Source of the DNA: an uncultured Mucilaginibacter sp.
Lineage (GTDB): Bacteria; Bacteroidota; Bacteroidia; Sphingobacteriales; Sphingobacteriaceae
Assembly (NCBI RefSeq): GCF_946479965.1
Contig: NZ_CAMLHX010000016.1
Location: 14,256 to 78,255, forward strand
DNA: 64,000 nt
Direction: 5' to 3'
Shown here: piece by piece, positions 42,983 through 52,413 of the stretch
Layout: each line of letters begins with the position of its first letter
Position numbering within the stretch: position 1 is the first letter of the stretch
The notes under the pieces: generated by a model
Databases searched by the model: none
Told to the model about the DNA's origin: nothing
The model's input: only the letters and a program-made list of their open reading frames with translations
Program-made: the position numbers and the translations under genes

Positions 42983-45900
42983 ATGCTCCATTTTGGATTT
43001 TCATTTAAGCGCCTTTGTTTATCAGGCTTGTTCATTTTATCGTTAAGTAATCTTGGCAACGCTCAAACCGTGCTTAGGGCCGGTGTTGATTTCCCTGCCG
43101 AAATAGAAAATCCGGAAATAACAGGCATCAACAAAGAGGCCTACCATGCTACTTTAATGCCTTATGCCAACTTGCAGGAAGCATTGGTGGCTAAACGGCA
43201 TGCATCATCGTTTGCACGTACCCTCAACGGAAAATGGAAATTTAACTGGGTAGCCAGTCCGGAAAAGCGTCCGGTTGATTTTTATAAAACTGATTTTGAT
43301 GTATCCAAATGGGCGGATATAGCTGTACCTTCTAATTGGGAGGTGCAGGGCTATGGCACGCCATTTTACCGTAACCTAGGTTATACCATAAAAAAGGATT
43401 TTCCGCATGTAATGAGCGAGCCGGATAAGAGGTATACCGCTTTTACAGAGCGCAACCCGGTGGGTAGTTATAAAAGAAACTTTGAGGTGCCGGCTGAATG
43501 GGCAGGTAGGAGAGTATTTGTGACTTTTGATGGTGTTGATGCAGGTTTCTTCCTTTGGGTGAACGGGCAAAAGGTAGGTTTTAGCGTAAATAGCCGTAAC
43601 GCTGCCGAGTTCGATTTAACCAAATATTTAAAACCAGGCACAAACGCCATTGCTGCCGAAGTTTATGAATATACATCAGGAACGTGGCTGGAAGACCAGG
43701 ACATGTGGCGTTTACACGGCATCTTCCGTAATGTTACATTATGGAGCTCGCCTCAAACGCACATCCGAGATTTTTTTGTAAAACCGGAACTTGATGAAGC
43801 TTATCGTGACGCAACAGTAAAGGTATCAGCCAAAATAAAAAACTACGGCGACAATACTTCAAAAGCACAGACACTAACAGCTACGCTTTATGACAATACG
43901 GGCAAAGAAATTGCCAAAGGTAACGTATCTGGTAGTGCATTAAATGCTAAGCAGGAGCAGGAACTCAATATTACCTTCCCCATTGCCAATCCGGCAAAAT
44001 GGACAGCAGAAACGCCAACCCTATACACTGCGGTATTAACCACGGGCGAAGGCGAGATCATTTCTCAAAAAATTGGTTTCCGCAAGATCGAGATCAAGGG
44101 CCGCGTATTTATGGTGAACGGCGTCCCTATCAAGTTAAAAGGCGTTAACCGCCATGAGCATTGGTCGGACGTTGGGCATGCTATTACAGAGGAGCAAATG
44201 ATTCGCGACTTAGAAGTAATTAAGCAAGGTAATTGTAATCACATACGCACTTCGCATTATTCGAATGATCCGCGCTGGTACGAGCTATGCGATGAATGGG
44301 GCATTTGGCTGGTTGCTGAAGCGAATATGGAATACCACGGATACGACAGGAAGTTTGACGAAGAGCCAACCATGAAAGCTGCTATTGTTGACAGAAATGT
44401 TGCCAACGTAGAAAATTTTAAAAACCATCCTTCGGTTATTATATGGTCGCTGGGTAATGAAGGCGGTATAGGTGGTACCAACGTTGGCGCCGCGCTTACA
44501 GCTGTTAAAGCTATTGATCCATCCCGCCCAACGCATTATGAGCGTTACGGCGCGGGAAAAAACAATCCAGCTGATCTAGATGGCAGGATGTACGGAACTG
44601 CTGAAGATTATCTAAGGATGGTTCGTAATCCCGAACTTACTAAACCGCTTTACATCTGCGAGTTTATACACGCTATGTTCAATTCAATGGGATCATTGGA
44701 TACATATTCTGACTTGTTTGACAATACACCCGAAATTTTAGGCGGAGCCATCTGGGAGTTTCAGGATCAGGCGCTTTGGAACAGACGCGATCCAAAGCAT
44801 CCCATTTTAGCTTATGGCGGTGGCTTTGGTGAGTTTCCTAACGATCACTACTTTATCCATAAAGGTGTGGTTGCATGGGACAGAAAAACCGTAAAGCCAC
44901 ACTATCCCGAAATGAAGAAAGCATTTCAATGGATAAGTACCGATCTGACTGATGCTGTTACAGGCGCTATCCGTGTCCGTAATAAATTCCAATTTATTGC
45001 ATTGGAAGGTTTTGACGGCGCATGGAGTTTAACTGAGAACGGAGTTGAAATAAGCAAGGGGACATTTATAGTTCCACGAGTAGGAGCCCGGCGCGAAGGC
45101 CGCGCAATTATCCCGTATAAAATAGAACACCCTAAACCGGGTGCTGAATACTACCTGCGCGTATCGTATACACAAAATCAAAAAAACCTATGGGCTGATA
45201 AGGGTTATGAGGTTGCCTGGGATCAGTTTAAATTACCGGTTAACACAATTAGGGTGGTAGAAGCTAAATCGACCAAACCTGTTGCTTTAAGCCAAACACC
45301 ACAGCTAATAAAAGTTACCGGTCAGGGTTTTTCTATAAGCTTTGATAAAAAGACCGGGATGATGAGCCAATTGCTTAAAGGCGGCGTTAATATGTTAACC
45401 GATAATGGCGGGCCTAAAGTACACCTGTGGAGGGCTGCACACCGTAATGATGATATGTGGGCCAATTCTGCCTGGGAAAAATACGGCGTAAATAATCTGC
45501 AGTTTTCGCTGGTGGATATAAAGGCACAAGCTGTTGACATGTTCACCGTTAAGGTTACGTCAACCGTTAGGGCCGAAGGAAAGGAAGGCTTTGGCGTTTA
45601 TCATACAGCTATCTATTTAATTAAAGGAGACGGTTCTGTCAATGTAGATAATGATATGCAGTTTGAGGGGATGCAGATCAGCCTGGGCCGCATTGGAGTA
45701 CGCATGCTGCTTAATAAAGACCTTGACCATATGAAGTATTTCGGCAGAGGGCCATTGGAAAATTATAACGACCGAAAAAGCTCGGCCGATGTAGGTTTAT
45801 ATGAGTTAGGTGTTAATGACCAATACGAATATGAAAAACCTATGGATAGGGGCAACCATGAAGAAGTGCGGTGGGTTGAGTTTGTGGGCAGCAAAGCACC

Positions 45901-46144
45901 TGCACTTAAAATAAAAGGCGATGCTAACCTTATGCAGGTAACAGCATTACCACACACCGACGAGCAGATGTTCCCGGTTGAGTATAAAATAGATCTACCG
46001 CCTAGTACAGCTACCGTATTTTGTTTGTCAACCAAAACCCTGGGCGTTGGTTCAGCAAGTTGCGGCCCCCGGCCGTTGGAGAAATTCCAGGTTTGGGCAA
46101 ATAATTCACGGTTTAGCTACACATTGCAGGTAGGCCCTAAATAA
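42983..46144 (+). CDS. Exported GH2 beta-galactosidase-like hydrolase
   Basis: 1053 residues, the length of large LacZ-type enzymes. Signal peptide ending near GNA; sugar-binding domain (LNGKWKFNWVASPEKRP, VPSNWEVQGYGTPFYRN), immunoglobulin-like domain, GH2 barrel (GVNRHEHWSDVGHAIT; acid/base in WSLGNEGG, E493; nucleophile in YICEFIHAM, E560), and the beta-gal small-chain domain (LGRIGVRMLLNKDLDHMKYFGRGPLENYNDR). Removes terminal beta-galactose or a related sugar. 26 bp after the GH31 gene, presumably one transcript. Confidence 0.95.
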   Translation: MLHFGFSFKRLCLSGLFILSLSNLGNAQTVLRAGVDFPAEIENPEITGINKEAYHATLMPYANLQEALVAKRHASSFARTLNGKWKFNWVASPEKRPVDFYKTDFDVSKWADIAVPSNWEVQGYGTPFYRNLGYTIKKDFPHVMSEPDKRYTAFTERNPVGSYKRNFEVPAEWAGRRVFVTFDGVDAGFFLWVNGQKVGFSVNSRNAAEFDLTKYLKPGTNAIAAEVYEYTSGTWLEDQDMWRLHGIFRNVTLWSSPQTHIRDFFVKPELDEAYRDATVKVSAKIKNYGDNTSKAQTLTATLYDNTGKEIAKGNVSGSALNAKQEQELNITFPIANPAKWTAETPTLYTAVLTTGEGEIISQKIGFRKIEIKGRVFMVNGVPIKLKGVNRHEHWSDVGHAITEEQMIRDLEVIKQGNCNHIRTSHYSNDPRWYELCDEWGIWLVAEANMEYHGYDRKFDEEPTMKAAIVDRNVANVENFKNHPSVIIWSLGNEGGIGGTNVGAALTAVKAIDPSRPTHYERYGAGKNNPADLDGRMYGTAEDYLRMVRNPELTKPLYICEFIHAMFNSMGSLDTYSDLFDNTPEILGGAIWEFQDQALWNRRDPKHPILAYGGGFGEFPNDHYFIHKGVVAWDRKTVKPHYPEMKKAFQWISTDLTDAVTGAIRVRNKFQFIALEGFDGAWSLTENGVEISKGTFIVPRVGARREGRAIIPYKIEHPKPGAEYYLRVSYTQNQKNLWADKGYEVAWDQFKLPVNTIRVVEAKSTKPVALSQTPQLIKVTGQGFSISFDKKTGMMSQLLKGGVNMLTDNGGPKVHLWRAAHRNDDMWANSAWEKYGVNNLQFSLVDIKAQAVDMFTVKVTSTVRAEGKEGFGVYHTAIYLIKGDGSVNVDNDMQFEGMQISLGRIGVRMLLNKDLDHMKYFGRGPLENYNDRKSSADVGLYELGVNDQYEYEKPMDRGNHEEVRWVEFVGSKAPALKIKGDANLMQVTALPHTDEQMFPVEYKIDLPPSTATVFCLSTKTLGVGSASCGPRPLEKFQVWANNSRFSYTLQVGPK

Positions 46145-46170
46145 ACAATGTAACATTAATAAAACATTTT

Positions 46171-46193
46171 AACAGTGTGGTGGGCACACTGTT
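46171..46193. other. Hairpin between the GH2 and PQQ-dehydrogenase genes
   Basis: AACAGTGTG and CACACTGTT pair exactly over a 5-base loop, 42 bp before the next ATG. No T-run follows. It could be an mRNA processing or stability element inside the operon. Confidence 0.6.
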
Positions 46194-46235
46194 AACTTAG
46201 TAATAAACATAGTTTACCAATAATAAACCAATTAT

Positions 46236-48560
46236 ATGAAACCAATTGTATTTGGCAATTTGTACTACGCCCGTAGTATAAAAATTGTGCTGTCAGCTGT
46301 CGCTTGTATGGCTTTTATAGCCGCTGTTGTTCCTTCTAATAAGGAGGATGGACCGAAAAAGAAGGCAGCAGCTGTGCCGCCACCCCACACAGAATGGAAA
46401 GATTATGGCGGTGGGCCTGATCATTCCAAATTCATGAACTTTACCCAGATCAACAAGAAAAATGTTGTTAATCTGCAGCCGGCATTTATATATTCAACGG
46501 TGAACGAAAGAGGCGGCTCATACAGGTTTAACCCGATCATTGTTGACGGGATAATGTATGTACTGGCTAAAAACAGTTCGTTAGTAGCTGTTGATGTTGC
46601 CACCGGTAAAGAACTTTGGATACACGCCAATTTGAGGGGTATTGTTCAACGTGGCATTAATTTTTGGCAAAGTAAAGACAAAAAGCAAAAACGCTTCCTA
46701 ATCTCGCTTGGTAACTATTTGCAGGCAATAGATGCTAACACAGGTAAATCCATACTAACGTTTGGTAAAAACGGCTCCGTAGATCTTAAGGAAGGTATTG
46801 GCCGTGCGCCGGAACTGTTAAGGCGTATGGCATCAACCTCCGCCGGACACATTTATGATAACCTGATCTTGTTAGGTTCTGCTCCCGGCGAGGATCCGTT
46901 TGCGGGCCCCGGCGATGTACGGGCTTATGATGTAATAACCGGAAAGATGCAATGGGTGTTCCATACCATTCCTCATCCCGGAGAATATGGATACGAAAGC
47001 TGGCCCAAAGATGCCTGGAGGTACTCGGGAGCTGCTAATACTTGGGGAGAAATTTCGGTTGATGAAAAACGCGGGATAGCTTACTTCCCTTTAGGATCGC
47101 CTACTTATGATTATGATGGCGCTGACCGCGCGGGTAATAACATATTTGGCAATTGCCTTTTAGCTTTAGATGCACGTACCGGAAAACGCCTTTGGCATTT
47201 TCAAACTGTACACCATGATATCTGGGACTATGACCTTACCGCTGCTCCTCAGTTGATTACCATAAACCATAATGGTAAAAAGGTTGATGCGGTAGCGCAG
47301 GCTTCAAAAAACGGATATATGTATGTGTTTGACCGGGTTACCGGCAAACCTATCTGGCCTATTAAAGAAATGCCTTTTCCTAAAAGTGATATGCCCGATG
47401 AGTGGACATCGCCAACGCAGCCCATACCTACTGTTGTGCCACCATTTAACAGGCATAACGTTACAGCGGCGGATATTAACCCTTACTTACCCGAAGCAAC
47501 CAGGCAACAATATATTGCGCGGATGAAAGCGGCTAAAACAGGCATGTATCAGCCATTGTCTGATAAGTACGAGGTTTTTGCCTTACCTGGATCTGTTGGC
47601 GGCGCTAACCAGGGCAACACGGCAGCAAATCCGGATAAGGGTTTGGTGTATGTAATGTACCAGGAAATGTCATGCTTTTACCAATTGGTTAAAAGGGCCG
47701 ATCGGCCTGCGCGGGGAGGTAATCCTAACGCGGCCGCTGCTTTACGCGGGCAAACTGCCTATGTTCAATACTGCCAGTCGTGCCATGGCGCTGACCGTAA
47801 CGGTCTTGACGGTGCAGGAGTGTCTTTAGCCGATTTAGGCACTCGCGTAACACCTGATCTGTTTAAAACATATATCACTAATGGCAAAGGCCGTATGCCT
47901 GCCCAACCGCATATTGATGACGCTACACTTACTTCAATATATGCTTTCCTTAACCCGGGTGGCCGCGGTGGCCGTCCAGGCGCTTTTCCTGCATCTAACG
48001 CTATGCCTGAGGGGCCGGTAGTTGCCTCAGGTGGGGCTCCAATAGAAAATCCGAGCAGTGCAAGTGAATCTGCCGGTGGTATGACCGATTACCCCGCAGA
48101 TTACAAGGGCCCGAAATCTATCTATATTGAAAGGACTAATTGGGGCACCGCTATCTCTGATATTTTGGCTCCTCCATTTGCAGGTATTGCCGCGTACGAT
48201 CTGAATAAAGGCACCATAAAATGGAAAATACCATTGGGTGAGTATGCCAAATCGGATGTTAAAGGCTTAGGTACACCTGGTGGTACACAAAACAAAGGCA
48301 TGGTAGTAACAGCCTCAGGCTTAATATTCGCAACTTGTGCCGATGGGAAAGTACGTGCAATAGATGCAGATAATGGTAAGGTACTTTGGGAGTATAATTT
48401 GGGACGGGCCAATCCTTCTGGTATTCCGGCCATGTTCCAGGTTAAAGGCAAACAATATCTGGTGGTGGTTTCAACCGGCGCTTTGTTAGACAGAAACAAG
48501 AAAGAAGAAGATGTGCCAAAAGGTTATATCACCTTCGCACTGCCTGATATAAAAAAATAG
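46236..48560 (+). CDS. PQQ-type dehydrogenase with fused cytochrome c
   Basis: 774 residues. N-terminal membrane anchor or signal (IKIVLSAVACMAFIAAVV), then an eight-bladed quinoprotein propeller (EWKDYGGGPDHSKFMNFTQI, FNPIIVDGIMYVLAKNSSLVAVDVATGKELW, HFQTVHHDIWDYDLTAAPQL) interrupted by a cytochrome c module with C513-Q-S-C516-H517 and later methionines (GRMPAQP) as a candidate sixth ligand; the propeller then closes (GTPGGTQNKGMVVTASGLIFATCADGKVRAIDADNGKVLWEYNLG). Probably oxidises a sugar or alcohol in the periplasm and passes electrons to the respiratory chain. Part of the GH31-GH2 run (91 bp gap). Confidence 0.92.
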   Translation: MKPIVFGNLYYARSIKIVLSAVACMAFIAAVVPSNKEDGPKKKAAAVPPPHTEWKDYGGGPDHSKFMNFTQINKKNVVNLQPAFIYSTVNERGGSYRFNPIIVDGIMYVLAKNSSLVAVDVATGKELWIHANLRGIVQRGINFWQSKDKKQKRFLISLGNYLQAIDANTGKSILTFGKNGSVDLKEGIGRAPELLRRMASTSAGHIYDNLILLGSAPGEDPFAGPGDVRAYDVITGKMQWVFHTIPHPGEYGYESWPKDAWRYSGAANTWGEISVDEKRGIAYFPLGSPTYDYDGADRAGNNIFGNCLLALDARTGKRLWHFQTVHHDIWDYDLTAAPQLITINHNGKKVDAVAQASKNGYMYVFDRVTGKPIWPIKEMPFPKSDMPDEWTSPTQPIPTVVPPFNRHNVTAADINPYLPEATRQQYIARMKAAKTGMYQPLSDKYEVFALPGSVGGANQGNTAANPDKGLVYVMYQEMSCFYQLVKRADRPARGGNPNAAAALRGQTAYVQYCQSCHGADRNGLDGAGVSLADLGTRVTPDLFKTYITNGKGRMPAQPHIDDATLTSIYAFLNPGGRGGRPGAFPASNAMPEGPVVASGGAPIENPSSASESAGGMTDYPADYKGPKSIYIERTNWGTAISDILAPPFAGIAAYDLNKGTIKWKIPLGEYAKSDVKGLGTPGGTQNKGMVVTASGLIFATCADGKVRAIDADNGKVLWEYNLGRANPSGIPAMFQVKGKQYLVVVSTGALLDRNKKEEDVPKGYITFALPDIKK

Positions 48561-48601
48561 TGGCTTTACAATACAGCAAAACCAATATAAACTAACAGAC
48601 T

Positions 48602-49576
48602 ATGATAGTTAAGAAGTATTTGAAAGTAGTAAAAGCAGCTTTGACGCTTTTGCTATTTGTGTTGCTTAGCTTCCAGGTATCGGCGCAAAATGTGCCTACT
48701 AAAACGATCTATTTTTTGGCAGGCCCTAAAGACCACGCCGGACCGGAAGGCTCGGGACGCCATGAAACCCGCCGCGATCTTTTAGTTATGCAGCGTTGTA
48801 TTGACAGTATCAGCAACGCAACAGGCGTAAAAATAATCACTAAGTTCTCCTATATGCGCACCGCGCTAGATATTGAGGATTTGAAAGGTGTGGACGCTAT
48901 AATTGTAGAATGCAGTGCTGAGGGAAGCTCAAAGGAGCGGGCGCATCCTTTGTTTCCGCCGAGCGGTGATAATACCAGGACCTATGACCGACCTACTCTT
49001 GCCTATTTAGCCCAAGTAGATAGTTTGCATAAAGCCGGCATGGGTATTATGGTGTTGCACTGGGGTATTACTACTACTAATCAAAAAGCTACTCAGTATT
49101 ACCTGAGCTGGTTTGGTTCATCAAGTTTAAGTGGCTATACCCGCAATCCACTAGGTTATTGGGAGGTTAAACCTATTGAAGCAGCAAAGAATCACCCCAT
49201 TTTGCGTGGCGTCGGTCCGTTTAATTATAAGGACGAGATATTTTCAAGAATGGTTGTAAATCCGGGTGATCCTCATCGTACAGATCTGTTAACCGGTACA
49301 ACAACAAAAAGCAATCAAGGCACTTCAGATCCGCTCGGCATCGCAACAGCTTACGACAAAAATGGCGCCCGTGGCGTGCTTTGGGGTGGGATGGATTATC
49401 ATTCGGCTTTATTGAACGAAAACTATCGCCGTTTTGTATTAAACGCTATATTATGGACGGCCGGTATAGAAGTGCCAAAAGGTGGAGTTAAATCCAACGC
49501 CCAAGGACTGCAGTTATCGGCTGGTAAACCTGATGAATTTGACAGGTTGAAGCCCGAAGGATTTGTATTAAAGTAA
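48602..49576 (+). CDS. Exported ThuA-domain protein
   Basis: 324 residues: signal peptide (LTLLLFVLLSFQVSAQ), then a ThuA/trehalose-utilisation class I glutamine-amidotransferase-like fold: TIYFLAGPKDHAGPEGSGRHE, VDAIIVECSAEG, GIMVLHWG, NHPILRGVGPFNYKDEIFSRMV, GVLWGGMDYHSALLNENYRRFVLNAILWTAG. Found beside sugar oxidation genes in many Bacteroidota and Planctomycetes; catalytic role unproven. 41 bp after the PQQ gene, and followed by a terminator, so it likely ends the operon. Confidence 0.92.
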   Translation: MIVKKYLKVVKAALTLLLFVLLSFQVSAQNVPTKTIYFLAGPKDHAGPEGSGRHETRRDLLVMQRCIDSISNATGVKIITKFSYMRTALDIEDLKGVDAIIVECSAEGSSKERAHPLFPPSGDNTRTYDRPTLAYLAQVDSLHKAGMGIMVLHWGITTTNQKATQYYLSWFGSSSLSGYTRNPLGYWEVKPIEAAKNHPILRGVGPFNYKDEIFSRMVVNPGDPHRTDLLTGTTTKSNQGTSDPLGIATAYDKNGARGVLWGGMDYHSALLNENYRRFVLNAILWTAGIEVPKGGVKSNAQGLQLSAGKPDEFDRLKPEGFVLK

Positions 49577-49598
49577 TGCACATTATTGCATAGAGATG

Positions 49599-49633
49599 AG
49601 GCCGTATCATGATAAATATGATGCGGCCTTTTT
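49599..49633 (+). terminator. Terminator after the GH31-GH2-PQQ-ThuA operon
   Basis: 12-bp stem AGGCCGTATCAT/ATGATGCGGCCT (one T-G pair), 7-base loop, then TTTTT. Confidence 0.88.
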
Positions 49634-49634
49634 G

Positions 49635-49730
49635 TTGTTCCAAATTTTCTTTTTGGGTGTTCCAAAGTGTTCCAAATCCTATTAAAAAAAGCCCAAAAAA
49701 CGGTCGAAAAGTGTTCCAAAGTGTTCCACA
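49635..49730. repeat. Five copies of a 10-bp GTGTTCCAAA repeat
   Basis: TTGTTCCAAA at 49635, tandem pair at 49657-49676, tandem pair at 49711-49730 (last copy ends CACA). No gene in the 363-bp gap; a reverse-strand frame through it (WNTLEHF repeats) is an artefact of the repeat. Confidence 0.8.
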
Positions 49731-49939
49731 CTAAAATACATAAGTACTAAAAATCAAGCATTTAGTACCGTCAACAGCTTTTACACCCTTTATATTTTTT
49801 GGAACAGTGATCGGATGAAAAAAGTTGAAAACTTTTACCAGCAGACGATAAGTCTGACCGCCCAAAACCCGGAGGATTTGTGTTAAAATAGTAATAATTG
49901 ATTGTATATTAGCGGGATACAACCAATACACCCAAACCA

Positions 49940-52345
49940 ATGTTAAGATCAGTTTTTAAAGCAGTCCTTGTTTTTGCTGCTGCCTGCCCGATAGTTTGTA
50001 GTGCTCAAACCTATCAGCCAACTCCACTTGGCGCTAAAGCCGTGATAAAAGATCAGGCAATAGAGATACAGTTTTATAGTCCGGATATAGTAAGGATCAC
50101 AAAAACACCATCCGGCCAAACGTTTAAGCAGGCAAGCCTTTCGGTGATAAAAAAGCCCGGGCAAACGCCTGTAAAACTAAGTAAGCGCGGCGATGCAATT
50201 GATATTACAAGCGCGAGACTAAAAGTAACGCTTGACCTCAAAACGGGAGCTATTTCTTACGCCTCTAGTAAGGGAACATCATTATTAAAAGAGAAACCGG
50301 ACGGAGCTACTTTTAAGCCATTTGACGATGCCGGCAGCAAAACGCTTACCGTTGCACAGTCGTTTATTTTGGATAAAGATGAAGCTGTTTATGGCTTAGG
50401 CCAACATCAGCGCGGTAACCTGAACCAGCGTAACCAGGTATATAAAAACATGATGCAGGGTAATACCGAGGATGTTGTACCTTTTTTGCAATCTATAAAA
50501 GGATACGGCATTTTTTGGGATAATTACTCGCCCACCACCTTCAGCGATACAGCGAATGAAACCTTCTTTTCATCAGACGTAGGCGAGGGAATTGATTACT
50601 ATTTCTTAAACGGCGAGAGCGCCGATGGCGTTATTGCGCAAATGCGCGATCTTACAGGGCAAGCGCCTATGTTGCCTTTATGGACCTTCGGTTTTTGGCA
50701 AAGTAAGGAACGTTATAAAACCCAGGACGAGACAGTTGGCGTTGTAAAAAAATACCGTGAATTAGGCGTGCCGCTTGATGGAATTGTGCAGGATTGGCAG
50801 TACTGGGGCAATAATTATTTGTGGAATTCAATGGAGTTTTTGAACGTTGATTTTGCAAATCCGCGGAGAATGATGAATGAGGTGCATAATTTAAACGCGC
50901 ATCTGATGATCTCTATCTGGTCCTCATTTGGCCCGGAAACCAAGCCGTATAAGGACATGAAAGCAAAGAATATGCTGCTTGATTTTCATACCTGGCCCGA
51001 GTCAGGATCAGAAATATGGCCTCCGAAACAAGACTATCCTTCCGGTGTGCGACCTTATGATGTTTATAACCCTGAGGCACGCGATATTTATTGGAGCTAT
51101 CTTAATAAAGGCTTATTTCCGTTCGGTATAGACGGTTGGTGGATGGATTCCACCGAGCCGGATCACCTAAGCTTTAAACCTGCCGACCTTGATATAAAAA
51201 CCTATATGGGTTCTTTCCGCAAAGTACGCAATGCCTACCCATTGTTAGGTGTTGGTGGGGTTTATGATCACCAACGCGCTACAAGCTCAGATAAGCGTGT
51301 TTTTATCTTAACCCGCTCTGCATTTGCCGGTCAGCAGCGTTATGCAGCTAACACATGGTCGGGCGACATCACATCTTCCTGGGAAACACTTGCAAAGCAG
51401 ATCCCCACAGGGTTAAACTTTTCTTTGAGCGCTATCCCGTATTGGAATGCTGATATCGGTGGGTTCTTCTTAACAAAGTACCCCAAAAAGCTTGAGGATG
51501 CTGATTACAGGGAACTTTATGCCCGCTGGATGGAATTTGGCGCCTTTACCCCTTTAATGCGGTCGCACGGGGCGGATGCTCCGAGAGAGATCTGGCAATT
51601 CGGTAAAAAGGGAGATAAGGTTTACGATGCTGCTGAAAAATTTATCAACTTACGCTACAGACTTTTGCCTTATATTTATTCTGCTTCGTGGGATATCACC
51701 GCTCATCAGTCGAGCATGATGCGGGCGCTGTTTATGGACTTTGCAGCTGATAAGAATGTGTGGGATTCAACCAACGAATACATGTTCGGCAAATCCATAT
51801 TGGTAAATCCTGTAACTAAAGGGATGTACACCAAAGCGCTGAGTGCCACCACCAACGCGGAAGACTTTAGTACGGTAAAATCTCAGGAAACCTACCTGCC
51901 TGCAGGCGCGTCATGGTATGATTTCTGGACCGGCGAGAAACTGGCTGGGGGCAACAAGGTATCAAGGGAAACACCCTTGGATATCATTCCATTATATATT
52001 AAAGCCGGATCTATTTTGCCTTTTGGTCCGCAAGTGCAGTATTCGTCAGAGAAGAAATGGGATAACCTGGAGATCAGAGTATACCCCGGTGCAGATGGCG
52101 ACTTTACGCTTTACGAAGATGAGAACGATAATTACAACTATGAGAAGGGTCAGTATAGCGAGGTCACGTTCCATTGGGATGATAAGAAGCGGACGCTAAG
52201 CATAGCCGACAGAAAAGGCGAGTTTAAAGGCCTGTTAACCAACCGCACCTTTAATGTTGTTGTGGCCCCGGCCGGGACAAACTACAACAGCGCTAACGCA
52301 AAAGCTGTCAGCTATACCGGCAAGAAGACTTCGGTAAAACTATAA
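49940..52345 (+). CDS. Exported GH31 alpha-glycosidase, second
   Basis: 801 residues, no PA14 insert. Signal peptide (VFKAVLVFAAACPIVCSAQ); GH31 barrel with VQDWQYWGNNYLWN, nucleophile in WWMDSTEPD (D403), acid/base in WSGDITSSW (D476), SAIPYWNADIGGFF and RSHGADAPREIW; C-terminal beta domains with YEDENDNYNYEKGQY. Alpha-xylosidase or alpha-glucosidase; substrate not decidable by eye. Separate from the preceding operon by a terminator and the decamer repeats. Confidence 0.94.
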   Translation: MLRSVFKAVLVFAAACPIVCSAQTYQPTPLGAKAVIKDQAIEIQFYSPDIVRITKTPSGQTFKQASLSVIKKPGQTPVKLSKRGDAIDITSARLKVTLDLKTGAISYASSKGTSLLKEKPDGATFKPFDDAGSKTLTVAQSFILDKDEAVYGLGQHQRGNLNQRNQVYKNMMQGNTEDVVPFLQSIKGYGIFWDNYSPTTFSDTANETFFSSDVGEGIDYYFLNGESADGVIAQMRDLTGQAPMLPLWTFGFWQSKERYKTQDETVGVVKKYRELGVPLDGIVQDWQYWGNNYLWNSMEFLNVDFANPRRMMNEVHNLNAHLMISIWSSFGPETKPYKDMKAKNMLLDFHTWPESGSEIWPPKQDYPSGVRPYDVYNPEARDIYWSYLNKGLFPFGIDGWWMDSTEPDHLSFKPADLDIKTYMGSFRKVRNAYPLLGVGGVYDHQRATSSDKRVFILTRSAFAGQQRYAANTWSGDITSSWETLAKQIPTGLNFSLSAIPYWNADIGGFFLTKYPKKLEDADYRELYARWMEFGAFTPLMRSHGADAPREIWQFGKKGDKVYDAAEKFINLRYRLLPYIYSASWDITAHQSSMMRALFMDFAADKNVWDSTNEYMFGKSILVNPVTKGMYTKALSATTNAEDFSTVKSQETYLPAGASWYDFWTGEKLAGGNKVSRETPLDIIPLYIKAGSILPFGPQVQYSSEKKWDNLEIRVYPGADGDFTLYEDENDNYNYEKGQYSEVTFHWDDKKRTLSIADRKGEFKGLLTNRTFNVVVAPAGTNYNSANAKAVSYTGKKTSVKL

Positions 52346-52360
52346 ATAGCTGAGCTATAT

Positions 52361-52395
52361 AAAAAACGCCGCTTCCGTTTGGAGCGGCGTTTTTT
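52361..52395. terminator. Bidirectional terminator between GH31 and esterase genes
   Basis: AAAAAACGCCGCT and AGCGGCGTTTTTT pair exactly over a 9-base loop, serving both convergent genes. Confidence 0.92.
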
Positions 52396-52413
52396 CGTAT
52401 GAGATTATCTGTT

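Noticed and set aside
49423..49731. Reverse-strand frame with WNTLEHF repeats
   Set aside because: It is the decamer repeat array read as protein and overlaps the ThuA gene.
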